Assembly (NCBI RefSeq): GCF_024172085.1
Contig: NZ_JAMZDZ010000001.1
Span: 1,240,001 to 1,304,000, forward strand
DNA length: 64,000 nucleotides
Source: Hamadaea flava
GTDB taxonomy: Bacteria > Actinomycetota > Actinomycetes > Mycobacteriales > Micromonosporaceae
Direction of reading: 5' to 3'
Positions 47,986-56,199 of the stretch are shown one piece after another (position 1 is the stretch's first letter; each line of letters opens with the position of its first letter). Below the pieces are notes generated by a model that worked only from the letters and a program-made list of their open reading frames with translations, made no database searches and was not told where the DNA came from. The translations under genes were made by a program, and so were the position numbers.

Positions 47986-49519
47986 CCGACAGGGCGGTGG
48001 CGGGGGCGGGGGCGGGGGCCGGGGCCGGGGCTGGGGCTGGGCGGAGCTTGGGTAGCAGGACGGCCGCGAGCACTGCGGCGGCCAGCGAGAAGCCGACGGC
48101 GGCCCACGAGCCGAACGACATGGCCTTGATGAAGGCGTCGCGGGCGATGGCGGCGAGCCCGGCGTCGTTGAGCGAGAGCGCGCCCGCGAGTGATTCGCGT
48201 GCCACCGCGGGCGCCTCGTCGGGCATCCGGGAGGTGTAGACGCCGGCCAGGACGCTGCCGAGGACCGCCACCGACAGCGCCATGCCGACCTGCTGGACGG
48301 TGTCGTTGAGGGCCGAGCCGACGCCGGCGTGTTGCTGCGGGACCGCACCGAGAAGCGTCGCGTACGCCGCCGGCCCGGCGAGGCCGCCGCCGACGCCCAT
48401 GATCATGAGGCCGGTGATGAGCGCGCCGTAGCTGCTGGACGCGTCGAGGAAGGCGATGACCACGAAGCCCACGGAGATGACGGCCAGCCCGACCATGATG
48501 AGCACCTTGTTGCTGACCTTCTGCCCCAGGGCCGCCCCGACCGCGTTGAACAGCGCGGCGGCGACGGCATAAGGCAGCAACGCCAGTCCGGCCTTGATCG
48601 GCGTGTAGTCGTGCACGAGCTGGAGGTACTGGGTGAGCATGAGCAGCAACGCGCCGGTGCCGAAGGACAGCAGCACGATCGAGAAGCTCGCGCCGCTGAA
48701 CCGGCGGTCGCGGAACAGTTCCAGCGGCAGCATCGGCGACGCGCTGCGGGTCTCCCAGAACACGAACGCGCCCAGCCCCAGCACCGCGAGAGCGACGGCG
48801 ACCAGCACTCTGGGTTCCGACCAGCCGTCGGCCGGCCCGGCGATGATGGCGTACACCAGGGCGGTCATGCCCACTGTGGACAGCACGACGCCGGCCGGGT
48901 CCAGCTTGCGGGCCGGGCCGCGCGACTCCGGCATGAGCAGCACCGCCGCGAGGATGGCGACCGCGGCGACGGGCACGTTGAGCAGGAAGATCGAGCCCCA
49001 CCAGTAGTGGTCGAGGAGGAACCCGCCGACGGTGGGGCCGGCGATGACGCCCAGCATCGCGACCGCGCTCCAGGCGGCGAACGCCTTGCGGCGTTCATGT
49101 TCGTCGAAGACCGTGATGAGGATCGAGAGCGTGCTCGGCATCAGCAGCGCGCCGCCCACGCCCATCAGCGCGCGTACGCCGATCAGCTGCCACGGCTCGG
49201 TGACGAGCACAGCGAGCGTCGACGCGCCGCCGAACAGGGCGAGCCCGAGGAGCAGCAGCCTGCGGCGGCCGAACCGGTCGGACAGCGAACCTGAGGTCAG
49301 CAAAAGCCCGGCGAAGACCAGGATGTACGCGTCCAGCACCCATTGGATGTCGGCGGGGGTCGCCTTCAGGTCGGTCATCAGCGCCGGGATGGCGAGGTTG
49401 AGCACGGTGTTGTCGACGACCAGAACCAGCAGGCTGAGGCAGAGGACCGCCAGGATCCACCAGCGCCGCGGGTCCCGCTCGGCCGGGACAGCCGTCTCTC
49501 GTACAGTGTTCGAGTCCAT
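47975..49519 (-). CDS. DHA2-family MFS drug exporter under adjacent TetR control
   Basis: A 514-residue, fourteen-helix transporter: LVVDNTVLNLAIPALMTDLKATPADIQWVLDAYILVFAGLLLTSG is the DHA2 signature with the DxTVxN motif, and GSLSDRFGRRRLLLLG is motif A. The C-terminus has an unusual (AP)n tail, PKLRPAPAPAPAPAPAPATA, encoded by a short imperfect tandem repeat (48001-48040). ATG at 49519 is preceded by TACAGT-N6, a leaderless promoter that lies inside operator 2. Three operators cover the start of this gene and the divergent TetR promoter. It probably exports a toxic compound and is induced by it. Confidence 0.93.
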   Translation of the reverse strand: MDSNTVRETAVPAERDPRRWWILAVLCLSLLVLVVDNTVLNLAIPALMTDLKATPADIQWVLDAYILVFAGLLLTSGSLSDRFGRRRLLLLGLALFGGASTLAVLVTEPWQLIGVRALMGVGGALLMPSTLSILITVFDEHERRKAFAAWSAVAMLGVIAGPTVGGFLLDHYWWGSIFLLNVPVAAVAILAAVLLMPESRGPARKLDPAGVVLSTVGMTALVYAIIAGPADGWSEPRVLVAVALAVLGLGAFVFWETRSASPMLPLELFRDRRFSGASFSIVLLSFGTGALLLMLTQYLQLVHDYTPIKAGLALLPYAVAAALFNAVGAALGQKVSNKVLIMVGLAVISVGFVVIAFLDASSSYGALITGLMIMGVGGGLAGPAAYATLLGAVPQQHAGVGSALNDTVQQVGMALSVAVLGSVLAGVYTSRMPDEAPAVARESLAGALSLNDAGLAAIARDAFIKAMSFGSWAAVGFSLAAAVLAAVLLPKLRPAPAPAPAPAPAPATALSGRS

Positions 49520-49555
49520 TCGCACACTGTACGACAGACTCGCACAGTGTGCGAG
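49498..49555. promoter_or_regulatory. Three phased TetR operators
   Basis: CTCGTACAGTGTTCGAG (49498-49514), TTCGCACACTGTACGAC (49519-49535) and CTCGCACAGTGTGCGAG (49539-49555) are 17-bp palindromes with centres 21 and 20 bp apart, two helical turns each. The third is perfect. Operator 1 lies inside the exporter's first codons, operator 2 spans its -10 and start, and operator 3 precedes the TetR promoter. Confidence 0.85.
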
Positions 49556-49574
49556 ACCGATTATGCTTAGGTCC

Positions 49575-50294
49575 ATGCAGACTCCGGTGACCTCGGTGTG
49601 GACGCGCGAGAAGCGGCCCGCCAAGTCCTCGAACCTCGACCGCGCCCAGATCGTCCGGGAGACCCTCGCCCTGCTGGACGAGGAGGGACTCGACGCGTTG
49701 AGCATGCGGCGCCTCGCCGCCCGGCTCGGCTCCGGCGCGACCAGCGTCTACTGGCACGTGGCGAACAAGGACGAGCTGCTCGAACTCGTGCTCGACGAGG
49801 TCTACGGAGAGTTCACCGTCCCGGTCGGCGACGACCTGCGCTGGCGCGACGTGGTCCAGCGGTACGCGTACTCCATGTGGGACACGCTCATCCGGCATCC
49901 GTGGGCCGTCCCCCTCATCGGCACGCGCCCCGCCATCGGGCCGAACGCGCTGCGCTCGATGAGCCGGGTCACCAGCACGCTGACCGGAGCCGGGTTCGTC
50001 CGCTCGAACATCGACTTCGCGTGGGCGGCGGTCTTCTCCTACGTGCTCGGCACCGTCACCTCCGAGGTCGCGTACCGGGCGATGGTCGCGAAGTCGGGCG
50101 GCGACCCCCAGGCTTTGCAGCTCAAGATGCGGCCGCTGCTCGTCGAGGCCGCGGCCGACCACCCCGAGCTGATCGACCGCTACGACTCCTATGAGGACGA
50201 GGACCCGGCGGTGGCGCGGGCGCTCAGCTTCGACTTCGGGCTGATCAGCCTGCTCGACGGGCTGACGCTCCGGCTGGAGCGCCAAGAGCGTTGA
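49575..50294 (+). CDS. TetR-family repressor (TetR class) of the DHA2 exporter
   Basis: A 239-residue regulator with HTH in LDRAQIVRETLALLDEEGLDALSMRRLAARLGSGATSVYWHVANKDELLELV (about 22-73), the YWHVANKDEL end being typical of the tetracycline-repressor class, and a long TetR_C-type ligand domain. The ATG at 49575 is preceded by TATGCT-N7, so a leaderless mRNA is likely; an ATG at 49563 is the alternative. It is divergent from the DHA2 exporter with three phased operators between them. The -35 of the following gene overlaps its stop codon. Confidence 0.92.
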   Translation: MQTPVTSVWTREKRPAKSSNLDRAQIVRETLALLDEEGLDALSMRRLAARLGSGATSVYWHVANKDELLELVLDEVYGEFTVPVGDDLRWRDVVQRYAYSMWDTLIRHPWAVPLIGTRPAIGPNALRSMSRVTSTLTGAGFVRSNIDFAWAAVFSYVLGTVTSEVAYRAMVAKSGGDPQALQLKMRPLLVEAAADHPELIDRYDSYEDEDPAVARALSFDFGLISLLDGLTLRLERQER

Positions 50295-50343
50295 CATCGA
50301 TCGCACTAGGGGTACAGTGGGGTTATAACCCCACTCTAACCCC
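50291..50343 (+). promoter_or_regulatory. Promoter and palindromic operator of the RHH-Clp_N gene
   Basis: TTGACA (50291-50296) and TACAGT (50313-50318), 16 nt apart. AGTGGGGTTATAACCCCACT (50316-50335) is a perfect 20-bp palindrome over the -10 and start point. A further TAACCCC (50337-50343) lies 11 bp, one turn, beyond the TAACCCC in the palindrome (50326). Ribbon-helix-helix dimers bind such short phased half-sites, so autoregulation is likely. Confidence 0.8.
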
Positions 50344-50358
50344 AGAGGAGCGGTCGTG

Positions 50359-51078
50359 ATGCCGAAGATCAACGTCTACCTCTCCGACGAGCTGGCCGAC
50401 GCGGTGAAGCAGGCCAACCTGCCGATCTCCGCGATCTGCCAGCGCGCCCTGGAGCAGGCGGTCCGGCGGGTCACCGCCATGCACGAATCCCTCCACGACG
50501 AGGTGGACCTGGAGGCCAACGTGCAGTTCAGCCGATTCACCAAGCGGGCGCAGACCATCGTCTCGCTCGCCATCGACGACGCGCGGGCCGACAACCGTCC
50601 CGCCACGACCGCCGACCTGCTGGCCGCCATCGTCGACGAGAACGAGAACCTCGCGTTGCGCGTACTGCGGTCGATGGACATCGAGCCCCAGGAGCTGAGC
50701 GCCGCCCTCGCGGCCCGCCACGCGCGGCCGGCCGAGCCGTCCGACCAGCGGTACGAGGACGCCCTCAAGGAGGCGCTGCGCCTGGCGGTCACCGAGGCCA
50801 TGGGGCTCGGGCACAACTACGTCGGCTCCGAACACCTGCTGCTCGGCTTGATCGCGGAACCTGCCGGCTCCGCGGGCCATCAGCTCCGCAGCGCGGGCGC
50901 CGACCTGCGGCTGACCCGTCGCGCGGTCGCGGCCGTGCTGGCCGGCTGGGCCGCGCGCAACGAGTCCGCGGCCACCCCCACCGCCGACGTGGTCACTGCC
51001 TTGACCTCGGCGGTACGCGAACAGCTGATCCCGATCACGGAACGCCTCGACCGCCTGGAACAGCGCCTCACCCCCTGA
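50359..51078 (+). CDS. Ribbon-helix-helix plus Clp_N double-domain regulator
   Basis: A 239-residue protein. Residues 1-40 (PKINVYLSDELADAVKQANLPISAICQRALEQAV) form a ribbon-helix-helix DNA-binding motif: one beta strand (KINVYLSD) then two helices. Two Clp N-terminal repeats follow, FTKRAQTIVSLAIDDARAD ... TTADLLAAIVDEN (about 57-105) and DALKEALRLAVTEAMGLGHNYVGSEHLLLGLI (about 134-170), the fold that binds substrates or adaptors in ClpA/ClpC. No AAA+ ATPase domain is present. The combination suggests a DNA-binding regulator sensing a peptide or protein ligand, perhaps a ClpC partner (inference). Start ATG 50359 (or GTG 50356) with GAGGAG. Strong palindrome upstream. Confidence 0.8.
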   Translation: MPKINVYLSDELADAVKQANLPISAICQRALEQAVRRVTAMHESLHDEVDLEANVQFSRFTKRAQTIVSLAIDDARADNRPATTADLLAAIVDENENLALRVLRSMDIEPQELSAALAARHARPAEPSDQRYEDALKEALRLAVTEAMGLGHNYVGSEHLLLGLIAEPAGSAGHQLRSAGADLRLTRRAVAAVLAGWAARNESAATPTADVVTALTSAVREQLIPITERLDRLEQRLTP

Positions 51079-51088
51079 CCCCCTTCGC

Positions 51089-51150
51089 GTTGATCATGGA
51101 GTTGACCGCGGTGTCGGTGGCATGTCGCGACCGGAAATCCCATGATCAAC
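51089..51150. terminator. GTTGATCATGG inverted repeat after RHH-Clp_N gene
   Basis: GTTGATCATGG (51089-51099) and its exact complement CCATGATCAAC (51140-51150), 40 nt apart, 11 nt after the stop codon. Belongs to the group of GATC-cored palindromes found at gene ends in this window. Confidence 0.6.
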
Positions 51151-51183
51151 GGCCGCGGTTGGGCGGCGCGATAGGGTCGGCGG

Positions 51184-52119
51184 ATGTCGCGCGATCTACC
51201 CCGCCCGCCGCTGCCGGAGTTGCTGGCCGGCGGCCAGGCCGGAGCGCTGCTGTTCGGCATCACTCCGCCGCGCAGCAGCGCGACTCCCGAGCAGATCAGT
51301 GAGATCGCCGCGGTGACGACCGCCCGGCTGGCCGAGCTCGACGTCGACGGGCTGGTCCTCTACGACATCGACGACGAGAGCGACCGGAATCCGGCCGAGC
51401 GGCCGTTCCCCTACCTGCCGACGATGGATCCCGCCGCGTTCCACGCCGAGCATCTGGCCGGCTGGGATCGTCCGGTCGTGATCTACCGCTGCGTCGGCAA
51501 GTACGCCGAGGACGAGTTGCGAGGCTGGCTGGCCGACGCGGACCCGCAGCGCGTACTCGGGGTCTTCGTGGGCGCGTCGTCCAGCCAGAAGGCCGTCCGC
51601 ACCGGGCTGCCGCAGGCGCAGAAGCTTCGCCGCGAGGTCCGGCCCGATCTGCTCCTGGGCGGCGTCGCCATCACCGAGCGCTACGTCGGCGGCCGCGACG
51701 AGCACCACCGGCTGCTGGCCAAGCAGGCCGACGGCTGCACCTTCTTCATCTCGCAGGTCGTCTACGACGTGGACTCGACCAAGAGCATGGTGTCCGACTA
51801 CTTCTACGCCTGCGCCGAGCAGGGCGTCGCGCCTCGGCCACTGCTGTTCACCCTGTCCGTCTGCGGATCGCTGAAGACGCTGGCCTTCCTGAAATGGCTG
51901 GGCGTCGGCATCCCGCGATGGCTGGAGAACTCGCTGCGGCACGCGCCCGATCCCCTCGCGGAGTCCTACCGGCACTGCGTCGCGGCCGCCCGGGAGCTGA
52001 GCGAGTTCTGCCGGCGGCTCGGCATGCCGTACGGGTTCAATGTGGAGAGCGTGTCCATCCGCAAGGTCGAGATCGAGGCGTCCGTCGCGCTCGCCGCCGA
52101 GGTGCGTACGCTGCTCTGA
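51184..52119 (+). CDS. Methylenetetrahydrofolate reductase-like protein
   Basis: A 311-residue TIM-barrel protein of the MTHFR/MetF superfamily, which reduces 5,10-methylene-H4folate to 5-methyl-H4folate with FAD. The segment [15 protein letters not shown] corresponds to the folate-binding Asp/Glu loop, [35 protein letters not shown] to the TIRD/flavin strands, and [19 protein letters not shown] to the flavin-binding ADFIxTQ motif. Length fits MetF. The gene lacks homocysteine-biosynthesis neighbours, so it may be a paralogue with a special one-carbon role. ATG at 51184 preceded by TAGGGT-N6 (leaderless). Confidence 0.78.
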   Translation: MSRDLPRPPLPELLAGGQAGALLFGITPPRSSATPEQISEIAAVTTARLAELDVDGLVLYDIDDESDRNPAERPFPYLPTMDPAAFHAEHLAGWDRPVVIYRCVGKYAEDELRGWLADADPQRVLGVFVGASSSQKAVRTGLPQAQKLRREVRPDLLLGGVAITERYVGGRDEHHRLLAKQADGCTFFISQVVYDVDSTKSMVSDYFYACAEQGVAPRPLLFTLSVCGSLKTLAFLKWLGVGIPRWLENSLRHAPDPLAESYRHCVAAARELSEFCRRLGMPYGFNVESVSIRKVEIEASVALAAEVRTLL

Positions 52120-52148
52120 CCGACGCCGGCTCTGATCCGGCGCGGCAA

Positions 52149-52165
52149 CGCCCGCCCGGCGGGCG
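52149..52165 (+). terminator. Short GC hairpin after the MTHFR-like gene
   Basis: CGCCCGCC-c-GGCGGGCG, an 8-bp palindrome with a one-base centre (realistic stem 6-7 bp), 30 nt after the stop and 20 nt before the LexA-like start. Confidence 0.5.
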
Positions 52166-52184
52166 GATACGCCATGATCATGGG

Positions 52185-52832
52185 GTGGTTCTGGCGGAAG
52201 ACATCGACACCTCCATCCTCACTCCGCGGCAGCGCGGCATTCTCGGCGTGATCCGGGACTGGGTGGTCCGGCACGGCTATCCGCCGACCGCGCGGGAGAT
52301 CGCCGACCGCGTCGGACTCAGCTCTACGTCCACGGTCGCGAAGCACCTGCGGGACCTGGAGGACCGCGGGTATCTGCGACGCGGCCGCGCGGCCACCCGG
52401 CCCGTCGACGTCCGGATGTTCCTGCAGCCCACCGGGTCAGACGCGCCGGACGCGTCGCCGCCCGCGATGGTGCCGCTGCTCGGCGCGATCGCCGCGGGCG
52501 GCCCGATCCTGGCCGAGGAACACCCCGAGGAGATCCTCGCGCTGCCCCGCGAGCTGGTCGGCCGGGGCACGCTGTTCTGCCTCCGGGTCCGCGGCGAGTC
52601 CATGATCGACGCGGCCATCTGCGACGGCGACATCGTGGTGGTACGCCAGCAGCCCGACGCGTACAGCGGAGACATCGTCGCCGCGATGATCGACGGCGAG
52701 GCGACCGTGAAGGTCTATCGCAAGCGGGGCGGCCATGTTCTGCTGGAACCGCAGAATCCGGCGTACGACGTGATCGACGGCGACGAGGCCGTCATCCTCG
52801 GCAAGGTCGTGTCCGTCATGCGGCGGGTCTGA
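52185..52832 (+). CDS. LexA-family repressor paralogue
   Basis: A 215-residue LexA/S24 protein. N-terminal winged helix: [56 protein letters not shown] (about 9-65). C-terminal S24 autoproteolysis domain with cleavage Ala-Gly in AIAAGGPI (near 105), nucleophile Ser in VRGESMID (near 140) and the general base Lys in EATVKVYRK (near 178), all present, so RecA-stimulated self-cleavage is possible. The start GTG at 52185 follows CATGAT-N6 without a ribosome site. No SOS box (GAACnnnnGTTC type) lies in the 66 bp upstream, so unlike canonical LexA it does not seem to repress itself; the true housekeeping LexA may be elsewhere. Confidence 0.9.
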   Translation: MVLAEDIDTSILTPRQRGILGVIRDWVVRHGYPPTAREIADRVGLSSTSTVAKHLRDLEDRGYLRRGRAATRPVDVRMFLQPTGSDAPDASPPAMVPLLGAIAAGGPILAEEHPEEILALPRELVGRGTLFCLRVRGESMIDAAICDGDIVVVRQQPDAYSGDIVAAMIDGEATVKVYRKRGGHVLLEPQNPAYDVIDGDEAVILGKVVSVMRRV

Positions 52833-52835
52833 CCC

Positions 52836-53699
52836 TCACTTGTAGCGCGGCACCGCCGTCTTGCGGCCCTTGGCCGAACCAGCCATCTTGGCGTTCCGCA
52901 GCCAGAGGAAGCACCGTACGCCCTTGCGCCCGGCGGCGAAGTTCTCCGAGGCCGTGCCCGCAACGTCGAGGTACCGGTCGTCGGCCTGCGAGTAGGACAC
53001 TCCGACGTACTTCGCCACCAGGCCCATGCACCGGTCGTGGAGCGCCTGCCAGTCGTCCTTGGACACCGGGGGCTGCGTCGCGGTCGCCACGAAGGAGCCG
53101 ACGTACTCCGTGTTGTGCGTGCTAGCGCAGGCGATCTCGGTCAGGTCGGCCGTGCTGCCGTTGACCTTCGTCTGGTAGCAGCCCATGCGGAGCGCCGAGT
53201 CCGGTTTGAGGGCCGCGTCGCGCTTCGAATATGTCTCGTCCTCGTACGACGTCGGTTGCAGCAGGTCGCAGCCGTACCAGCGGGCGCCGCCCAGCCACGC
53301 CTCCGCCGTCGGCAGGATCAGCCGCAGCTCCAGCAGGAAGTCGAGCCACGAGGAGCCGAGGAGTTGATCGGCCCGCCCCGAGCACTCCGTGTACGCACCC
53401 GCCAGCGCCGGGTTCGTCGCCAGCGGCAGGGACTTCTCGTTCGCGATCGCGCCCGACAACTGCCCTACGTAGATCGTCTCCGACACGTGGGACTCGGCGC
53501 ACTCGACGACGGCGTAGTCCTTCCGGGAGGCGTTCTCCGCGACCGCTCCGGTGTGGCAACCCAGCTCCGGCACGAACGCTGCGGCCGACGGCATCGGGCG
53601 CCAGTCGTCGGCGAGGTCCCCGTCGCCGCCCACCGTGCCGCAGCCCGCCAGCGTCGCCGCCAGTGCCATCGCCACCACCACTGCGGCGCTCTTCCTCAT
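52836..53699 (-). CDS. Septum-formation family lipoprotein
   Basis: A 287-residue lipoprotein: AAVVVAMALAATLAGC gives a lipobox. The mature protein has two Septum_form-type Cys-rich modules: VPELGCHTGAVAENASRKDYAVVECAESHVSETIYVG (about 45-80) and MGCYQTKVNGSTADLTEIACASTHNTEYVGSF (near 185-215), with conserved GC, C-x-x-S/T-H and further Cys residues. Proteins of this family contribute to septum formation in actinobacteria, but the role of each is unclear. The ATG at 53699 starts the signal peptide; upstream sequence is a palindrome, not coding. It is convergent with the LexA-like gene, 3 bp apart. Confidence 0.85.
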   Translation of the reverse strand: MRKSAAVVVAMALAATLAGCGTVGGDGDLADDWRPMPSAAAFVPELGCHTGAVAENASRKDYAVVECAESHVSETIYVGQLSGAIANEKSLPLATNPALAGAYTECSGRADQLLGSSWLDFLLELRLILPTAEAWLGGARWYGCDLLQPTSYEDETYSKRDAALKPDSALRMGCYQTKVNGSTADLTEIACASTHNTEYVGSFVATATQPPVSKDDWQALHDRCMGLVAKYVGVSYSQADDRYLDVAGTASENFAAGRKGVRCFLWLRNAKMAGSAKGRKTAVPRYK

Positions 53700-53728
53700 C
53701 CGACCATTGTGGATCAATTCCCGCCCGG

Positions 53729-53787
53729 CTGGATCAGGGTTCCAGGTCGAATCTTGCTTCATGATTCGATCCGGAACCCTGATCCAG
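53729..53787. terminator. 59-bp palindromic element, copy 2
   Basis: Same length and same ends (CTGGATCAGGGTT ... AACCCTGATCCAG) as the element at 17245-17303. It lies 22 nt after the FtsX-type gene end and 30 nt before the next start on the same strand, fitting transcription termination. Confidence 0.75.
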
Positions 53788-53808
53788 CGCACCCTGGGGG
53801 ACGAACGG

Positions 53809-56199
53809 CTACTCGGTACGCAAAGCGGTCGCCGTCCGGATCCGCGCCGCCCACCCGGCCGGCAGCAGCGCGCCGACGATCGCGATGACCAGACCGCCCA
53901 GCGCCAGCAGCCCCATCAGCCAGGGCTGATAGACGTCCAGGAGCGCCGGAGGCAGGCGTACGCCCGCGCTGTCGCCCATCGCGGGCACCATGACGCCGTG
54001 CAACGCCATTCCGGCGGGCACCCCGGCGATGCCGCCGACGAGCCCGATCACGACGACCGAGGCGAGCACCACGGTGACGGCCTGCTTCGGGGTCATCCCG
54101 ATCGCCTTGTGCACCCCGAGTTCGCGTACGCGTTCCCGGGTCTGCAGGACGACCGCGTTGAGCACGCCGAGCGCCGCCACGGCGACGAGCATCACGGTCA
54201 ACAGCGCGGTCAGGGCGTTGAGGGCGGCGAGGGTGCTGCTGTTGCCCCCCGGGTTGACGTTGGCGTGGAAGCCGAACGGCTTCAACGCCGTCTCCAGCGA
54301 GGTGGCGTACGCGTTCGCGTCGGTGCCCTCGGTCAAACCGACGTAGTACTCCGACGGAGTCACCTGCGGCATGACCGACGTGAGCGTGGCGATGTCGGTG
54401 AAGACCTGCATCCCGTTGTTCTGCGTCGAGAAGATCTCGCCGACGACGCGTACGGGGATGTGGAAGTTGTTCACCGTCACCGTGATCGTGTCGCCGATCT
54501 TCGCCCCGGTCGCCGTCAGCATCGGCGTCGGCAGGATCGCCTCGCCGGCGCCCGCGTACCAGCGGCCCTCGGTCATCTCGAAGCCGGCCCACCGCGGGTC
54601 ACCCCGGTACGCGAGCACGTCGACCTCGCCGGTGATGCCGGCGACCGTCGCGGGCGCGGTCAGTAAGCCGTAGCTTTCCTTGGTGCCGGTCACTCCGGCG
54701 ATCGCCGAGGTCACCGCGGCGGGATCGGGGCCGCCCGCGTCGAACGGGCCGGGCGGCGGCCCCTGGTTGATCGGCGGCGGGCCGGACTGCTCTGCGCCTT
54801 CGGGCGGTCCCATCATGAACGGCCCGACGAGGATCTGGGCCTTGTCGTGCGAGCGAGCGGTCTCGACCAGGGTGAGTGACGCGGTCAGGCCGATGGCCAG
54901 CGCGACCGAGGCCGCCCCGAAGATCACCGTGGCGAGCATCGCCGCCATCCGGGCGGGCCGGGCGAACGGCTGGGCCAGCCCGAGGCTGACCGGACGCGGC
55001 AACGGCAGCCGGGACGCGAGCGAGGCGGCGAACCGGCCGCGGCCGGCAGCCGGTGCTCGCCCGACCGCGAGCGCGTCCACGGTACGCAGCCGCCCGGCCT
55101 TCGCCGCGGCGATCAGCGCGGTCAGCGCCACGATGACGAGCGCCGCGACCACCACCAGGACGTCGACCCAGGGCTGCACCGCCGACGGGGCGGTCTCGTA
55201 GACCTCGTCCGACTCGGCGAGCACCGGGATGGCCAGCAGGTTGCCCGCGACGACGCCGAGGACGACGCCGACCGCAGCCGGAATGAGCGCCTGCAACACG
55301 TACGCCCGGACGACTTGGGCCGGAGTGAAGCCGATGGCCTTCAGCACCCCGATCCGGAAGGTCGCCGCACTCACCGCCCCGGCGACCACGCCACCGACGC
55401 TCAGGATCGCCATGATCAGCCCGAGGAGCCCGAAGGCGATCAGGAACGGCACGAACAACGCGGCGGTGCGGTCGGCCCCCTCCTTGACGGTCAGCCAGGA
55501 CTGGCTGCCGAGCAGCGATTCGCCCGGCGCGGCCGCGGCGATCGCCGCCTTCGCGGTGTCCATGTCGGACGCTGTGGCGGCCGTCGTGAACCGGTAGAGC
55601 ATCTGGTATTCCGGTTTCGCCCCGGCCGGGGTCAGCGAGGCGATGGCGGCCGGCAGCACCCACGCGTCGGCGGTCCGGCTGACCGACCGGGCGTGCCCGA
55701 CGACGATGAACGTCGGGCTGCCGGGCAGCGCCTCGAAGGTCAGCTTCGTGTCCAGCGGGATCTGGTCGGTCAGCACGATCTCAGTGGCCGAGGTGGGCCA
55801 GTGCCCGTCGCTGAGCGACACCTTGTCTACGCCGGAGGCCGGCTGGGCCCGCCCGGCGATCGTCAACGGTTGCAGCTCGTGCCCGCCTTGGTCCCCGCTG
55901 CCACCGAACCGGGGCGTCTGGGTCACGACCTGGAAAGGTCCCGAGCTCTCGGCGACGCCGGACGCGCTCGCCGTGGCCGCCGTCTGGGCCTCGGTCGCCC
56001 TGGACCCGTCGAAGAGGGCGCTCAGGTGGGCGCCGTGCTGCTCGGCGAACCCCCGGTCGAACGGAGCGGTCGACACCACGAGCAGCGACCCGGCCAGCAC
56101 CGCCGCCGCGACCGCCATGAACGTGGCCAGCCCGACGACGGCCGTCTGCACCCGGCGGCGGCCCACCCCGGAGCGCACGACCTTGCTGAGTCCGCTCAC
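53809..56199 (-). CDS. FtsX-type ABC exporter permease (two FtsX domains)
   Basis: A 796-residue permease of the MacB/LolC type with two halves. The first helix (RVQTAVVGLATFMAVAAAVLAGSLLVV, near 15-40) is followed by a large extracytoplasmic domain, then an FtsX core with VPFLIAFGLLGLIMAILSVGGVVAGAVSAATFRIGVLKAIGFTPAQVVRAYVLQAL (near 235-290); after a middle helix pair the second half repeats this with MLVAVAALGVLNAVVLQTRERVRELGVHKAIGMTPKQAV and GWAARIRTATALRTE at the end. The GTG at 56199 overlaps the ATPase stop (GTGA). Such exporters move peptides, lipids or antibiotics; a divergent two-component system probably controls it. Confidence 0.92.
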   Translation of the reverse strand: MSGLSKVVRSGVGRRRVQTAVVGLATFMAVAAAVLAGSLLVVSTAPFDRGFAEQHGAHLSALFDGSRATEAQTAATASASGVAESSGPFQVVTQTPRFGGSGDQGGHELQPLTIAGRAQPASGVDKVSLSDGHWPTSATEIVLTDQIPLDTKLTFEALPGSPTFIVVGHARSVSRTADAWVLPAAIASLTPAGAKPEYQMLYRFTTAATASDMDTAKAAIAAAAPGESLLGSQSWLTVKEGADRTAALFVPFLIAFGLLGLIMAILSVGGVVAGAVSAATFRIGVLKAIGFTPAQVVRAYVLQALIPAAVGVVLGVVAGNLLAIPVLAESDEVYETAPSAVQPWVDVLVVVAALVIVALTALIAAAKAGRLRTVDALAVGRAPAAGRGRFAASLASRLPLPRPVSLGLAQPFARPARMAAMLATVIFGAASVALAIGLTASLTLVETARSHDKAQILVGPFMMGPPEGAEQSGPPPINQGPPPGPFDAGGPDPAAVTSAIAGVTGTKESYGLLTAPATVAGITGEVDVLAYRGDPRWAGFEMTEGRWYAGAGEAILPTPMLTATGAKIGDTITVTVNNFHIPVRVVGEIFSTQNNGMQVFTDIATLTSVMPQVTPSEYYVGLTEGTDANAYATSLETALKPFGFHANVNPGGNSSTLAALNALTALLTVMLVAVAALGVLNAVVLQTRERVRELGVHKAIGMTPKQAVTVVLASVVVIGLVGGIAGVPAGMALHGVMVPAMGDSAGVRLPPALLDVYQPWLMGLLALGGLVIAIVGALLPAGWAARIRTATALRTE

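Noticed and set aside
48001-48045. Simple-sequence repeat as separate element
   Set aside because: It encodes the (AP)n tail of the DHA2 exporter and needs no other explanation.
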